DNA from: Kordiimonas sp. SCSIO 12610 | GTDB taxonomy: Bacteria; Pseudomonadota; Alphaproteobacteria; Sphingomonadales; Kordiimonadaceae | DNA length: 64,000 nt | Direction of reading: 5' to 3' | Assembly (NCBI RefSeq): GCF_024398015.1 | Contig: NZ_CP073747.1 | Coordinates: 186,001-250,000, forward strand | Part shown: one piece after another, positions 16,332-23,995 of the stretch | How positions within the stretch are numbered: position 1 is the stretch's first letter | Layout of the letters: the number at the start of each line of letters is the position of its first letter | The notes under the pieces: generated by a model | What the model was told of the DNA's origin: nothing | The model's database searches: none | The model's input: the letters and a program-made list of their open reading frames with translations, nothing else | Translations under genes and position numbers: made by a program

Positions 16332-17240
16332 ATGCTTCCTATTGTACATCACGCCGGATACCGCGTTTCGCTCTCTAAAACGGGGTCGCATGAAGAAAGC
16401 AAGTATGCGGCCTTAATGGATTTGATTGTGGCTAGTGAATTGGTGGGTAAAACCAAAGTTTTCGAGCCAGAGCCGATCCCTGTTAAAAGTTTAAAACTCG
16501 TACATGATACTGCGTATGTTGATGACGTGATTAACCTAGCACTAGATCCGTCATCATTAAGAAGGATCGGGTTAGCAGCGACCGATCAATTGCATATAAG
16601 GCCACGGCTTGGCACCGGGGGTACATATTTGGCGGCTAAATTGGCATTAGACTATGGGCTGGCTTGTAATACGGCAGGTGGTAGTCATCATGCACATGCA
16701 GGTTTTGGTTCTGGCTTCTGTGTGTTTAATGATGTTGCGGTGGCTATCGCGCAATTGCGATTGGATGGTTTGATTAAACGTGCCCTGATTATTGATTTGG
16801 ATGTTCATCAGGGCGACGGCACTGCCTCAATTTTTGCTAGGGAGCCAGGTGTTTATACATTTTCGGTGCACTGTGAAAAAAATTTCCCATTTCGAAAATC
16901 CTCTAGTGATCTGGATATTGGCCTAATGCGCGGCGTAGGTGACGCGGTATATATGGAAACACTCAGGTCAAACCTTTCGGTTCTGCTGGATGGCCATAAG
17001 CCAGATATTGTTTTTTATAACGCAGGTGTTGACCCTCATATCGATGATAAATTGGGGCACCTAAACCTCAGTGATGACGGGCTGTGCGCACGCGAAAAGT
17101 ATGTATTTGACCAGGTTTGTGGACGATCCATTCCGTTGGTAACAGTTATGGGCGGTGGATACGGTGACGACCGTTATGAAGTTGCTCGTAGGCATTATAT
17201 ACTGTTTGAACAAGCAGCGACTTATTATGGACAGGGCTAA
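16332..17240 (+). CDS. Histone deacetylase-like (class IV/AcuC-type) metallohydrolase
   Basis: A 302-residue arginase/deacetylase-fold enzyme, predicted Zn-dependent amidohydrolase of acetylated lysines or polyamines in the cytosol. The active site looks intact: His pair in GGSHHAH (H119, H120), metal ligands D157 and H159 in DLDVHQGDGT, D234 in AGVDPH, and the transition-state Tyr Y277 in GGGYGDD. The true substrate of bacterial members is usually unknown. The ATG has no clear ribosome-binding site. The ECF sigma gene follows 60-70 bases downstream on the same strand; a functional link is not established. Confidence 0.93.
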   Translation: MLPIVHHAGYRVSLSKTGSHEESKYAALMDLIVASELVGKTKVFEPEPIPVKSLKLVHDTAYVDDVINLALDPSSLRRIGLAATDQLHIRPRLGTGGTYLAAKLALDYGLACNTAGGSHHAHAGFGSGFCVFNDVAVAIAQLRLDGLIKRALIIDLDVHQGDGTASIFAREPGVYTFSVHCEKNFPFRKSSSDLDIGLMRGVGDAVYMETLRSNLSVLLDGHKPDIVFYNAGVDPHIDDKLGHLNLSDDGLCAREKYVFDQVCGRSIPLVTVMGGGYGDDRYEVARRHYILFEQAATYYGQG

Positions 17241-17302
17241 AATATATCGAAGGGTAAAGGGTAGTTTAAACGTACATTAGGAAACGACAGCACAGAGATG
17301 TG

Positions 17303-17308
17303 TATAAT
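17303..17308 (+). promoter_or_regulatory. Consensus -10 hexamer abutting the sigma-factor start
   Basis: TATAAT lies immediately before the ATG at 17309 and six bases before the ATG at 17315. If it works as a -10 element the transcript would start near 17315 and be leaderless. No good -35 is visible 17 bases upstream (sequence GGAAAC). It may be chance in A+T-rich DNA. Confidence 0.3.
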
Positions 17309-17884
17309 ATGGCGATGAACGCTTTAAACATGACAGACGAAGAACTGGTGGAAGCAATTGTTTCTGGCAACCGGCAAGCATATGCGAAGCTGGTTGATAA
17401 ATATGCACGCCAGTTCCGCATGATTGCGTATCGACTGCTTGGTGATATGTCATTTGCAGAAGATATGGTGCAGGAAGCGTTTATAAAATTATGGACAAAT
17501 GCGCATAGTTTTGATGCCCGTCAAGCAAAGTTTTCTACGTGGTTTTACCGTATTGTTGTGAACAAATGTTTGGATGAAAAACGAAAAAAACGCCCGTCAG
17601 CACTGCCTGAAAATTATGATGAGGTTGATACATCGGAACGTGTAGATAGTATGCTGGAAAAACAGGGGCGAAATAAACTGTTGAACACTGCGCTTGAAAA
17701 TTTGCCCGAGCGGCAGCGGATAGCCGTTACTTTGAGTTACATGGATCAATTAAGTAACATGGAAGCTGCTGAGATAATGGACTTAAACATAAAAGCGTAC
17801 GAGTCGCTGCTGGTGCGTGCACGTGCGGCCCTTAGGAAACTTTTGGCGCAGGAAAAGGCCCAGCTATTGGAGACATTGGTTTAA
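17309..17884 (+). CDS. ECF-family RNA polymerase sigma factor
   Basis: Group 4 (ECF) sigma-70 factor, 191 residues from ATG 17309. Region 2 runs from YAKLVDKYARQFRMIAYRLL through FAEDMVQEAFIKLW (-10 recognition, core binding) to FSTWFYRIVVNKCLDEKRKK. Region 4 is LENLPERQRIAVTLSYM with the helix-turn-helix SNMEAAEIMDLNIKAYESLL (about residues 140-180). Start choice is uncertain: GTG 17300, ATG 17309, 17315 or 17330, none with a strong site. It heads a three-gene unit with a membrane-anchored protein and a periplasmic sensor-like protein, the usual sigma/anti-sigma layout. Confidence 0.93.
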   Translation: MAMNALNMTDEELVEAIVSGNRQAYAKLVDKYARQFRMIAYRLLGDMSFAEDMVQEAFIKLWTNAHSFDARQAKFSTWFYRIVVNKCLDEKRKKRPSALPENYDEVDTSERVDSMLEKQGRNKLLNTALENLPERQRIAVTLSYMDQLSNMEAAEIMDLNIKAYESLLVRARAALRKLLAQEKAQLLETLV

Positions 17885-17892
17885 AGGTGTGA

Positions 17893-18390
17893 ATGATGGC
17901 AATTATGGATGCAGAAAAATATGAGGAACTGGAATTGTTGCATGGCACCGATATTCATTCGTGGTCAGCGGGTTTAAGATCAAGTGCACGGTCTTTTTTA
18001 TCATCAACTGAGGGCAAACAGTATCTTTCCGAACGTGCTGAAATGGATAGACTTTGGGTAGAGAGTGGTACTTCTTTTGATGATGAAACGTCTTTCATGA
18101 AGCAGCTTAAAAATGTACCTGATCATTATACTCAACCAAAATCGGTGGTTGATATAGAGCCAAGAGGCTTTTTGGGGTCGCTTTTTGATATGCGGTTTTT
18201 AATGTCGCCGGGCGGGTTTATGACGCAAGCAGCGATGGGTTTAGCGGTGATGGTTGTTGGTGTTTTCATTGGATCAGAAGGCATGCTTGATGCAGGTGTT
18301 TATGAAGACAGCTATGATATTAGCAGCGAATATTTTGTGAGCGCAGAGGACCATGATGACTGGGTTGGGGGAGATGATTTATGGAATTAA
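17893..18390 (+). CDS. Putative single-pass anti-sigma factor
   Basis: A 165-residue protein with no domain I can name. An acidic, soluble N-terminal region (about residues 1-100) is followed by one transmembrane helix (MTQAAMGLAVMVVGVFIG, about residues 108-127) and a short, strongly acidic periplasmic tail. Position directly after an ECF sigma gene (8 bases) and before a periplasmic sensor-like gene makes a membrane anti-sigma factor the best reading; this is context inference. An AAAGG site precedes ATG 17893. Its last ten bases overlap the next gene. Confidence 0.75.
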   Translation: MMAIMDAEKYEELELLHGTDIHSWSAGLRSSARSFLSSTEGKQYLSERAEMDRLWVESGTSFDDETSFMKQLKNVPDHYTQPKSVVDIEPRGFLGSLFDMRFLMSPGGFMTQAAMGLAVMVVGVFIGSEGMLDAGVYEDSYDISSEYFVSAEDHDDWVGGDDLWN

Positions 18391-18884
18391 AATCAAAATG
18401 GATTTATGCGGTTTTAGTTGTCTCTGTCGCCTTTAATATCTTCGTCTTAGGTGTTTGGATTGGTAAGGGGAAGAAAGACTATAAGCACCCCCCACCTTCT
18501 GGCCGATTAGAGTTTAACCTAAGAGAAATAGCAAGATACCTACCGCCAGATGCACGAGGCGAAGTTCGGGAGTTTATGCGTGAGAAACGGCCTATTTTGC
18601 GTGATACACTTCTGGCGCGCCGTGAAGCTGAACAGGAAATCAGAAATCTGCTGGCTGCAGAAACTGTTGATAAAGAGGCCCTGCGTGCAGCGCTTGATGC
18701 TCATGCTTCCCACTCCCTAAGATTACAGGCCCCTGTGCGTGAGGTTCTTCTAGGAACCGTTGTTGAACTTGATCACGAAACCCGCAAAAAAATTGCGGAC
18801 AATATATTTAGGCGCAGGGGTGAAGGTCGACCTCGCGAACGCTTAAGAAGAGAGCGAGATACCGAACGCCCTCGTATACGTTAA
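18381..18884 (+). CDS. Periplasmic heavy-metal-sensor-like (CnrX/Metal_resist) protein
   Basis: A 167-residue membrane-anchored periplasmic protein. An N-terminal signal anchor (about residues 7-28) is followed by a four-helix-hairpin region with REIARYLPPDARGEVREF, RREAEQEIRNLLAAE and LDAHASHSLRLQAPVREVLL, resembling the CnrX/Spy-like metal-resistance family. The strongly Arg-rich C-terminal tail (about residues 145-167) is unusual. The His pattern of CnrX metal ligands is not convincingly conserved, so metal sensing is only a hypothesis. Start ATG overlaps the preceding gene. The order sigma, anti-sigma, sensor mirrors the Cnr/Ncc logic, but no efflux pump is adjacent. Confidence 0.78.
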   Translation: MELKSKWIYAVLVVSVAFNIFVLGVWIGKGKKDYKHPPPSGRLEFNLREIARYLPPDARGEVREFMREKRPILRDTLLARREAEQEIRNLLAAETVDKEALRAALDAHASHSLRLQAPVREVLLGTVVELDHETRKKIADNIFRRRGEGRPRERLRRERDTERPRIR

Positions 18885-18924
18885 AGGCCGCTTGATGGAT
18901 AACTGTATAGGGCATTGTTAAAAA

Positions 18925-19992
18925 TTAAACACCAGATCCAACAGCCTCTTTAACAGAGTTAAAGCCGTTTTCGCGCAGCAGTACTGCCAACTCCTTGTTG
19001 ATTTGATTAACAAGTCCTGGGCCTGAATAAACAAGCGCAGAATATAACTGCACGAGGGATGCTCCGGCGCAAATTTTTTCGAAAGCATCCTTACCGCTTG
19101 ATACACCGCCTACCCCGACAAGTGGAACTTTTCCTTCTGTCGCACTGTAAATTGTGCGCAATGTTTCTGTTGAGGGTTCCATCAAAGGTTTTCCGGACAG
19201 TCCCCCGGTCTCATGTTTATGCTGAGAGCGTAAACTATTGGGTCTGGTTATTGTTGTATTGCTGACGATTAGGCCATCAATTTCATACGATCTAGCGACA
19301 TCTGATATATCATCGATATCGTCAGTGGTCAGGTCGGGGGCAATTTTGACCAGAATAGGCGTATAAGCGGCGCCGTTGTTGATCTTCTCTGACCGGACAG
19401 TCAGAACGCGCTCAACCAAATCAACTAGCGACGCCTTTGATTGTAAGGCCCTAAGCCCAGATGTGTTGGGGCTTGATATGTTGATCGTAAAATATGAGCA
19501 AAGCCCATAGAGGCTCTCTACTCCATTTACATAGTCTTCTGTACGGTCTGTCGCCTCTTTATTTGCGCCAACGTTCGCGCCAATAATGCCAATATTCTGT
19601 GCTGATTTTAATCGCTTTTTGAAAGGGTCTAATCCCTCGTTATTAAATCCAAAGCGATTGATAACAGCCTTATCTTCGCTAAGGCGAAATAACCTTGGTT
19701 TTTCATTACCGTCTTGTGCTTTAGGTGTAACAGTTCCTGCCTCTACAAAGCCGAAACCCATGGCAAGCATGGCGCGCATAACCTCTGCGTTTTTATCAAA
19801 GCCTGCTGCCAACCCGATAGGGTTATCAAAGGATAACCCAAACACATTGGTATTCAGAATGGTGTCTTTAACGCTGTGTCCTGCAAAAAGGCCACCTAAT
19901 CCCGCTTTAAGTGACCGGATTGTCAGGTTATGTGCTTTCTCCGGATCAAGGCTATGAATGAAGGGTTTTACAGAATTAAAAATTATCGACAT
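18925..19992 (-). CDS. pyrD: Dihydroorotate dehydrogenase (quinone), class 2
   Basis: Oxidises dihydroorotate to orotate in pyrimidine synthesis, passing electrons through FMN to membrane quinone. It is 355 residues; the amphipathic N-terminal helices (FNSVKPFIHSLDPEKAHNLT) mark class 2. FMN-barrel motifs include NPIGLAAGFDKNAE, GFVEAGTVTPKAQDGN and the catalytic-Ser loop TINISSPNTSGLRALQ; the C-terminus has GVGGVSSGKDAFEKI. It follows the DUF952 gene by 31 bases, the standard alphaproteobacterial DUF952-pyrD pair. Confidence 0.96.
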   Translation of the reverse strand: MSIIFNSVKPFIHSLDPEKAHNLTIRSLKAGLGGLFAGHSVKDTILNTNVFGLSFDNPIGLAAGFDKNAEVMRAMLAMGFGFVEAGTVTPKAQDGNEKPRLFRLSEDKAVINRFGFNNEGLDPFKKRLKSAQNIGIIGANVGANKEATDRTEDYVNGVESLYGLCSYFTINISSPNTSGLRALQSKASLVDLVERVLTVRSEKINNGAAYTPILVKIAPDLTTDDIDDISDVARSYEIDGLIVSNTTITRPNSLRSQHKHETGGLSGKPLMEPSTETLRTIYSATEGKVPLVGVGGVSSGKDAFEKICAGASLVQLYSALVYSGPGLVNQINKELAVLLRENGFNSVKEAVGSGV

Positions 19993-20023
19993 TCTCTTAT
20001 CCAGATTATGTAATCGAGTGTAT

Positions 20024-20398
20024 TTATATGATTAAGGTAGTAGGACTGTCATTCTCGAGAAATGAAAAGTCGTGCAGCCCACTTTCGGTGGTTTGTAGCG
20101 ACCACACTTGCGATACCATTTCTATTTTAAGGCTTGCATATAAATGGGGAAACAGGTCGTCATTTCGCGACTTTTCCCATTTCAGTGTTTCATCGGGCAA
20201 ATCGGAAACATCAACCTCTAAAAGATAAAGATTATACTCACCAGCGAAATGCTTGTTCGCTGTTTCCTGTACCTGTTTCTTTGTAGAAAAATGAATGAAA
20301 CCATCTTCTATATCAACAGGCGCTCCAACAAGCGTCCCTGACTGTAGCGCGCCTGTCCACTCGTCTTCGCGGAGGATTTTATAAATCTTGTCTTCCAT
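20024..20398 (-). CDS. DUF952 family protein
   Basis: A 124-residue cytosolic protein of the DUF952 family, whose function is unknown; structurally it relates to ADP-ribosyl-type folds. Characteristic parts are IYKILREDEW, DIEDGFIHFSTKKQVQETANKHF, LYLLEVDVSDLPD and FPHLYASL. No ribosome-binding site is obvious before the ATG at 20398. It is located directly upstream of pyrD on the same strand, a very common pairing in Alphaproteobacteria. Confidence 0.9.
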   Translation of the reverse strand: MEDKIYKILREDEWTGALQSGTLVGAPVDIEDGFIHFSTKKQVQETANKHFAGEYNLYLLEVDVSDLPDETLKWEKSRNDDLFPHLYASLKIEMVSQVWSLQTTESGLHDFSFLENDSPTTLII

Positions 20399-20551
20399 GG
20401 CTGTTCAATAAGCTGGTTTTTATGCGGTTTCAAGCTTTATGGGGTGGTGGTTTAGGATAGACCCTTGTTTTTTGCGTCAATATACCGACATTATATATAA
20501 TAAACAGCTCAAACATGAAGCATAAACAAAGACAGAATATTATATTTTGCC

Positions 20552-20577
20552 CCAATATATAGGGCCAATATATAGGG
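20552..20577 (+). repeat. Exact tandem 13-bp duplication upstream of DUF2333 gene
   Basis: CCAATATATAGGG occurs twice in tandem (20552-20564 and 20565-20577), ending just before the GAGGAAG ribosome-binding site of the gene at 20593. It may be a regulator site pair in the leader or a recent slippage duplication. A TATAAT at 20496-20501 could be the -10 of the same promoter. Confidence 0.6.
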
Positions 20578-20592
20578 GACGAGGAAGTACAT

Positions 20593-21606
20593 ATGTTTAA
20601 AGAACTTCTTATATGGGTTCGAGAGAGGTTTGCGGCGTTTTTTGCCTTTTTTAGGGCAAAATTACGAGTGTTATGGCACTGGTTTACAGGCTGGATTAGC
20701 AGTGTGTCTGGAGGAACCTGGCGAAGGGTTTTAATTGCCATTCCGCTGGTGTTTTTCTTCTATATCCTTATTGGAATGATGTTTGTTAATCGTATCGACG
20801 ATAACCTATCGCCAGCTGTTGCGCCGCCGCCAGGTGGTTCAAACGCGGTTTCCTTGATGGCATACCTTGTTAACCGAGAGACAGTTGAACATAACTGGAC
20901 GCCTAATGACCCTGTGTTTTTGCCTGGATGGTGGGTGGATAATACGCCTGCTTTTCAAAAGGGAATGTTTGGTGCTTTTTCACGCTTTTCCCTTGAGCTT
21001 CGTGATCAGCTTGGGCGTTCCCGTGGATCGAGTGCTGTGGACGCGGACCTAGAGAAAGCCGCTGGTAATTTGGCGATCGAGCCAGAACGCTGGGTTATAG
21101 AATCGTGGCTTCCCACAAAGGCATCCGATCATTTCTACAGGGATGCGGCAAAAGATTTTATCACTTATAATAACCGTGTCAGCAGCGGCGATGCGGTATT
21201 CGAGCGCCGCGCCGACAATTTACGCATGACTTTAGAGCGTATTGCCTCTGATCTTGGGGCGTCGTCTGCAAAAATTGAAAAATACATAGGTGATAATGCA
21301 GGTGGGTTTGTCCCCGACTTCGGTGTTGATAATGTTTTTTATGAAGTGAAAGGCCAAGTTTATGCCTACACGTTGCTTTTGAAATCACTGCGGGTTGATT
21401 TTGCGAGCGTTGTTGAAGACCGTGAACTTGCAAAAGTCTATGATGAGCTTTTGAGGTCGCTTGAGGCAGCAGCGGTTCTGAACCCAACGGTTGTTACGAA
21501 CGGTGCTGTTGACGGTATTGTTGCTAATCATTTATCCATTCAGGGTTTTTACCTTTTACGTGCACGGACGCAGTTAAAGGAAGTGACCAATATTCTTTTA
21601 AATTAA
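20593..21606 (+). CDS. DUF2333 family membrane-anchored protein
   Basis: A 337-residue DUF2333 protein of unknown function. A cytosolic, aromatic/basic N-terminus (about residues 1-45) precedes a single transmembrane helix (VLIAIPLVFFFYILIGMMF, about residues 46-65). A periplasmic domain follows, with family features SLMAYLVNRE, WTPNDPVFLPGWWVDNTPAFQ, KAAGNLAIEPERW and VKGQVYAYTLLLKSLRVDF. A GAGGAAG site precedes the ATG. The universal stress gene follows 71 bases later. Confidence 0.9.
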   Translation: MFKELLIWVRERFAAFFAFFRAKLRVLWHWFTGWISSVSGGTWRRVLIAIPLVFFFYILIGMMFVNRIDDNLSPAVAPPPGGSNAVSLMAYLVNRETVEHNWTPNDPVFLPGWWVDNTPAFQKGMFGAFSRFSLELRDQLGRSRGSSAVDADLEKAAGNLAIEPERWVIESWLPTKASDHFYRDAAKDFITYNNRVSSGDAVFERRADNLRMTLERIASDLGASSAKIEKYIGDNAGGFVPDFGVDNVFYEVKGQVYAYTLLLKSLRVDFASVVEDRELAKVYDELLRSLEAAAVLNPTVVTNGAVDGIVANHLSIQGFYLLRARTQLKEVTNILLN

Positions 21607-21677
21607 GCGATAGAATTCGCGCTTCGTAATCGCACTTTATGCTTGTCAGCAGGTGAAACTGCTGCCAAGCTAAGATT

Positions 21678-22202
21678 ATGACAGATGATAATATTATTAA
21701 TGAAGATGACATCAAGGCACCGGCACGCCCAATTAAAAAGCGCAGCCGAAAACTTCTTGTTGTTGTGGACGATTCCCCAGAATCTAAAGTTGCCATTAGG
21801 TTTGCTGCTGCGCGTGCAGGGCATATTACTGGTGGGGGATTAATTCTGTTTCACTGTATTCGCCCTGGTGAATTTCAGCACTGGGTTGCTGTTGCGGATC
21901 GAATGCGTGAAGAAGCCTATGATGAAGCGAGAACGCTTCTAGGCGACATGTCTACCAGATTGGAAGCCTATTGCGGTGTAAAACCTGAAACGATTATCGC
22001 AGAGGGTGAACCAAAGGATGCGCTTCGCAACTTCATAGAAGACCGTAATGACCTGTTTGGGCTTGTACTCGGTGCAGGGTCAGAAGGTGGGCCTGGGCCA
22101 CTTGTGGATTATTTTGCAAGTGAGTTGGTTGGCAATATGCGGTGCCCTGTAATATTGGTGCCCGGAACCATGACATATGATCAGGTTGATGCGATTGCAT
22201 AA
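21678..22202 (+). CDS. Universal stress protein, UspA family
   Basis: A 174-residue single UspA domain with a 25-residue charged N-terminal extension. The domain starts KLLVVVDDSPESKVAIRFAA (ATP-contact Asp) and carries the ATP-loop-like motif LGAGSEGGPGPLVDYFASELV, then CPVILVPG. It is therefore probably an ATP-binding Usp. A 6-bp hairpin (CAGCAG/CTGCTG, 21647-21664) ends 13 bases before the ATG; ribosome-binding site weak. Convergent with the SDR gene. Confidence 0.93.
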   Translation: MTDDNIINEDDIKAPARPIKKRSRKLLVVVDDSPESKVAIRFAAARAGHITGGGLILFHCIRPGEFQHWVAVADRMREEAYDEARTLLGDMSTRLEAYCGVKPETIIAEGEPKDALRNFIEDRNDLFGLVLGAGSEGGPGPLVDYFASELVGNMRCPVILVPGTMTYDQVDAIA

Positions 22203-22222
22203 ATTTATATATGCATAATGCC

Positions 22223-23098
22223 CTACAGTTCCGTTTTAAGGAGTTCCTGAAGTCCTGTTCTGTATGATGGGTATTTTAGTGTAATTCCGAGTGTCGATTT
22301 GATTTTATCGTTCTTCACTCTTTTGCTCTCAAGGTAAAAACTACGCGCCATGGGACTTAGGTCTGCAGTTTCCCAATCCTGTGCTTCTGGAACCGGCATG
22401 TTTGTTAAGTCTGCCGCCATGGTAATAACATCCTGTGGCGGGCACGCCTCATCGTCAGCGAGGTTAAAAATATTGGTTGGGTAATTCCCTGTTGCGGCCT
22501 CTACGACCGTTTGACAAATATCTTCGACATGTATGCGACTGAAAACCTGACCTTCTTTAATGATGCGTTTCGCCTTTCCAGATAGAAGCGAGCGTATAGC
22601 ATTTCGCCGCGGCCCATATATGCCAGCAAGCCTAAATATATGAAGCGTAGCACTGGCCTGTTCACTAAAGTCGTGCCAGCTATTTTCTGCAAGTAAGCGG
22701 TTTTTTCCTCGTTCCAAAGAAGGACTGCAAGCGGTTGTTTCATCAACCCAGTTTCCACTGTGATCCCCGTAAACATTGGTGCTTGATAAATAGCCGATCC
22801 AGCTTATCTCAGGCATATGGGCACGCCATTTTTCCAAAATTGGCAAAATCGGATCTGGTCCATTTTTGGGAGCAATAGATGTGAGAATATGCGTTACATC
22901 CTGAATGTTTTGGCTCTGAGGGGTAACAGCTTCATCCAGTTCAATTGGGTTAAACCCTTCTTGTTGCAGGCTTGTTCTAGCCTCTTCCCTACGCCAGCTT
23001 GCGCTAACGTTCCAGCCAAGTGATAGAAAATGTTGCATAATTGGCATGGCACTATAACCGGGCCCAAAAACAAGAAGATGTGGTTTTTTAATTGTCAT
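22223..23098 (-). CDS. SDR-family NAD(P)-dependent epimerase/dehydratase-like protein (YeeZ-like)
   Basis: A 291-residue extended-SDR protein with an N-terminal Rossmann motif in variant form (LVFGPGYSAMPIMQ instead of GxxGxxG) and the segment GYLSSTNVYGDHSGNWVDE in the active-site region, where the SDR Tyr is present but the usual YxxxK lysine is not. IFRLAGIYGPRRNA and RIHVEDICQTV are typical of the YeeZ-like group. Substrate unknown. ATG at 23098 is preferred over a GTG at 23137, because homology starts there. Divergent from the TPR gene at 23161. Confidence 0.86.
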   Translation of the reverse strand: MTIKKPHLLVFGPGYSAMPIMQHFLSLGWNVSASWRREEARTSLQQEGFNPIELDEAVTPQSQNIQDVTHILTSIAPKNGPDPILPILEKWRAHMPEISWIGYLSSTNVYGDHSGNWVDETTACSPSLERGKNRLLAENSWHDFSEQASATLHIFRLAGIYGPRRNAIRSLLSGKAKRIIKEGQVFSRIHVEDICQTVVEAATGNYPTNIFNLADDEACPPQDVITMAADLTNMPVPEAQDWETADLSPMARSFYLESKRVKNDKIKSTLGITLKYPSYRTGLQELLKTEL

Positions 23099-23160
23099 TA
23101 ATTTTAGTTCTCTCAAATTATGCCTTGAAATTGCCACGACGATTATAGAGGGTAGCCGCC

Positions 23161-23994
23161 ATGATGAAACATATAGTAATTCTTTTTTGTAAAATTAGCA
23201 TTGGCTTTCTGATTATATCAGTTCCCTTATCTGCGATGCAGGATGAGTTCCAATCAGACGAGCAACGGTATGCTAAATGTCTGGATATGACAGAGAAAGC
23301 CCCAGATAATGCGGTCAATGAGGCCTTGATCTGGAAAGGTCAGGGAGGCGGTGTCCCTGCCCGTCACTGTGAGGCGTTAGGCTTATTTTATCTCGGAGAA
23401 CACGAAGAAGCCGCGGTGCGCCTTGAAAGACTGGTCGATGATATGCGTGTGGGGCGTGATATGCCTGTTCGCCTCGGCAAAAGAATTGTAGCGAATGCGT
23501 TTTTACTCGCTGAGATTTATAATCAAGCAGCAAATGCCTGGTTAGTTGCTGGCGAAATTGTCCGCGCTGAAGAGGCAATTGATAATGCGCTCTCTCTAAC
23601 AACTGAAAACTCGCCGCAGGAGCGTGAGTTTCTAATCGATCGGGCACGTATTGCTGCGGCCGACGATAATTTTGAACAGGCCTATACTGACTTGAAAGCC
23701 GTTTCTGCCGCTGACCCTGGGCGGATCGATATAATGTTGTTGCTTGCGTCCGCTGCTCGTGGAACAGACAGGTTAGATGAAGCGTCGCAGGCCCTTAGTA
23801 TTTATCAAAAGGTTTACCCTGACGACCCGTCAGCATATTTGGAATACGGTAATTTAAAACATGCCCAAAATGACTTTGATGCGGCAAGGCAAGCTTGGTT
23901 AAAGGTGCTTTTACTGCAAGGTGATGGTGCGAATGCAGATGCTGCGAGATCAAACCTTGAGGCGCTTGATTTAAATGTCGATAAAAACCCATAG
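23161..23994 (+). CDS. Exported TPR-repeat protein
   Basis: A 277-residue protein with a signal peptide (about residues 1-25, ending PLSAMQ) and TPR-like helices from about residue 60 to 265: AANAWLVAGEIVRAEEAIDNAL, FEQAYTDLKAVSAADPGRID, AYLEYGNLKHAQNDFDAARQAW. A short Cys-containing N-terminal region (KCLDM and ARHCEALGL) may hold a disulfide. Role unknown; probably a periplasmic scaffold. GAGGG precedes ATG. Its stop (23992-23994) is one base from the stop of the convergent Mur-ligase-like gene. Confidence 0.82.
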   Translation: MMKHIVILFCKISIGFLIISVPLSAMQDEFQSDEQRYAKCLDMTEKAPDNAVNEALIWKGQGGGVPARHCEALGLFYLGEHEEAAVRLERLVDDMRVGRDMPVRLGKRIVANAFLLAEIYNQAANAWLVAGEIVRAEEAIDNALSLTTENSPQEREFLIDRARIAAADDNFEQAYTDLKAVSAADPGRIDIMLLLASAARGTDRLDEASQALSIYQKVYPDDPSAYLEYGNLKHAQNDFDAARQAWLKVLLLQGDGANADAARSNLEALDLNVDKNP

Positions 23995-23995
23995 A

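Noticed and set aside
20430-20741. 103-codon minus-strand open frame between DUF952 and DUF2333
   Set aside because: Overlaps the DUF2333 start and promoter; no start site or domain; composition suggests chance.
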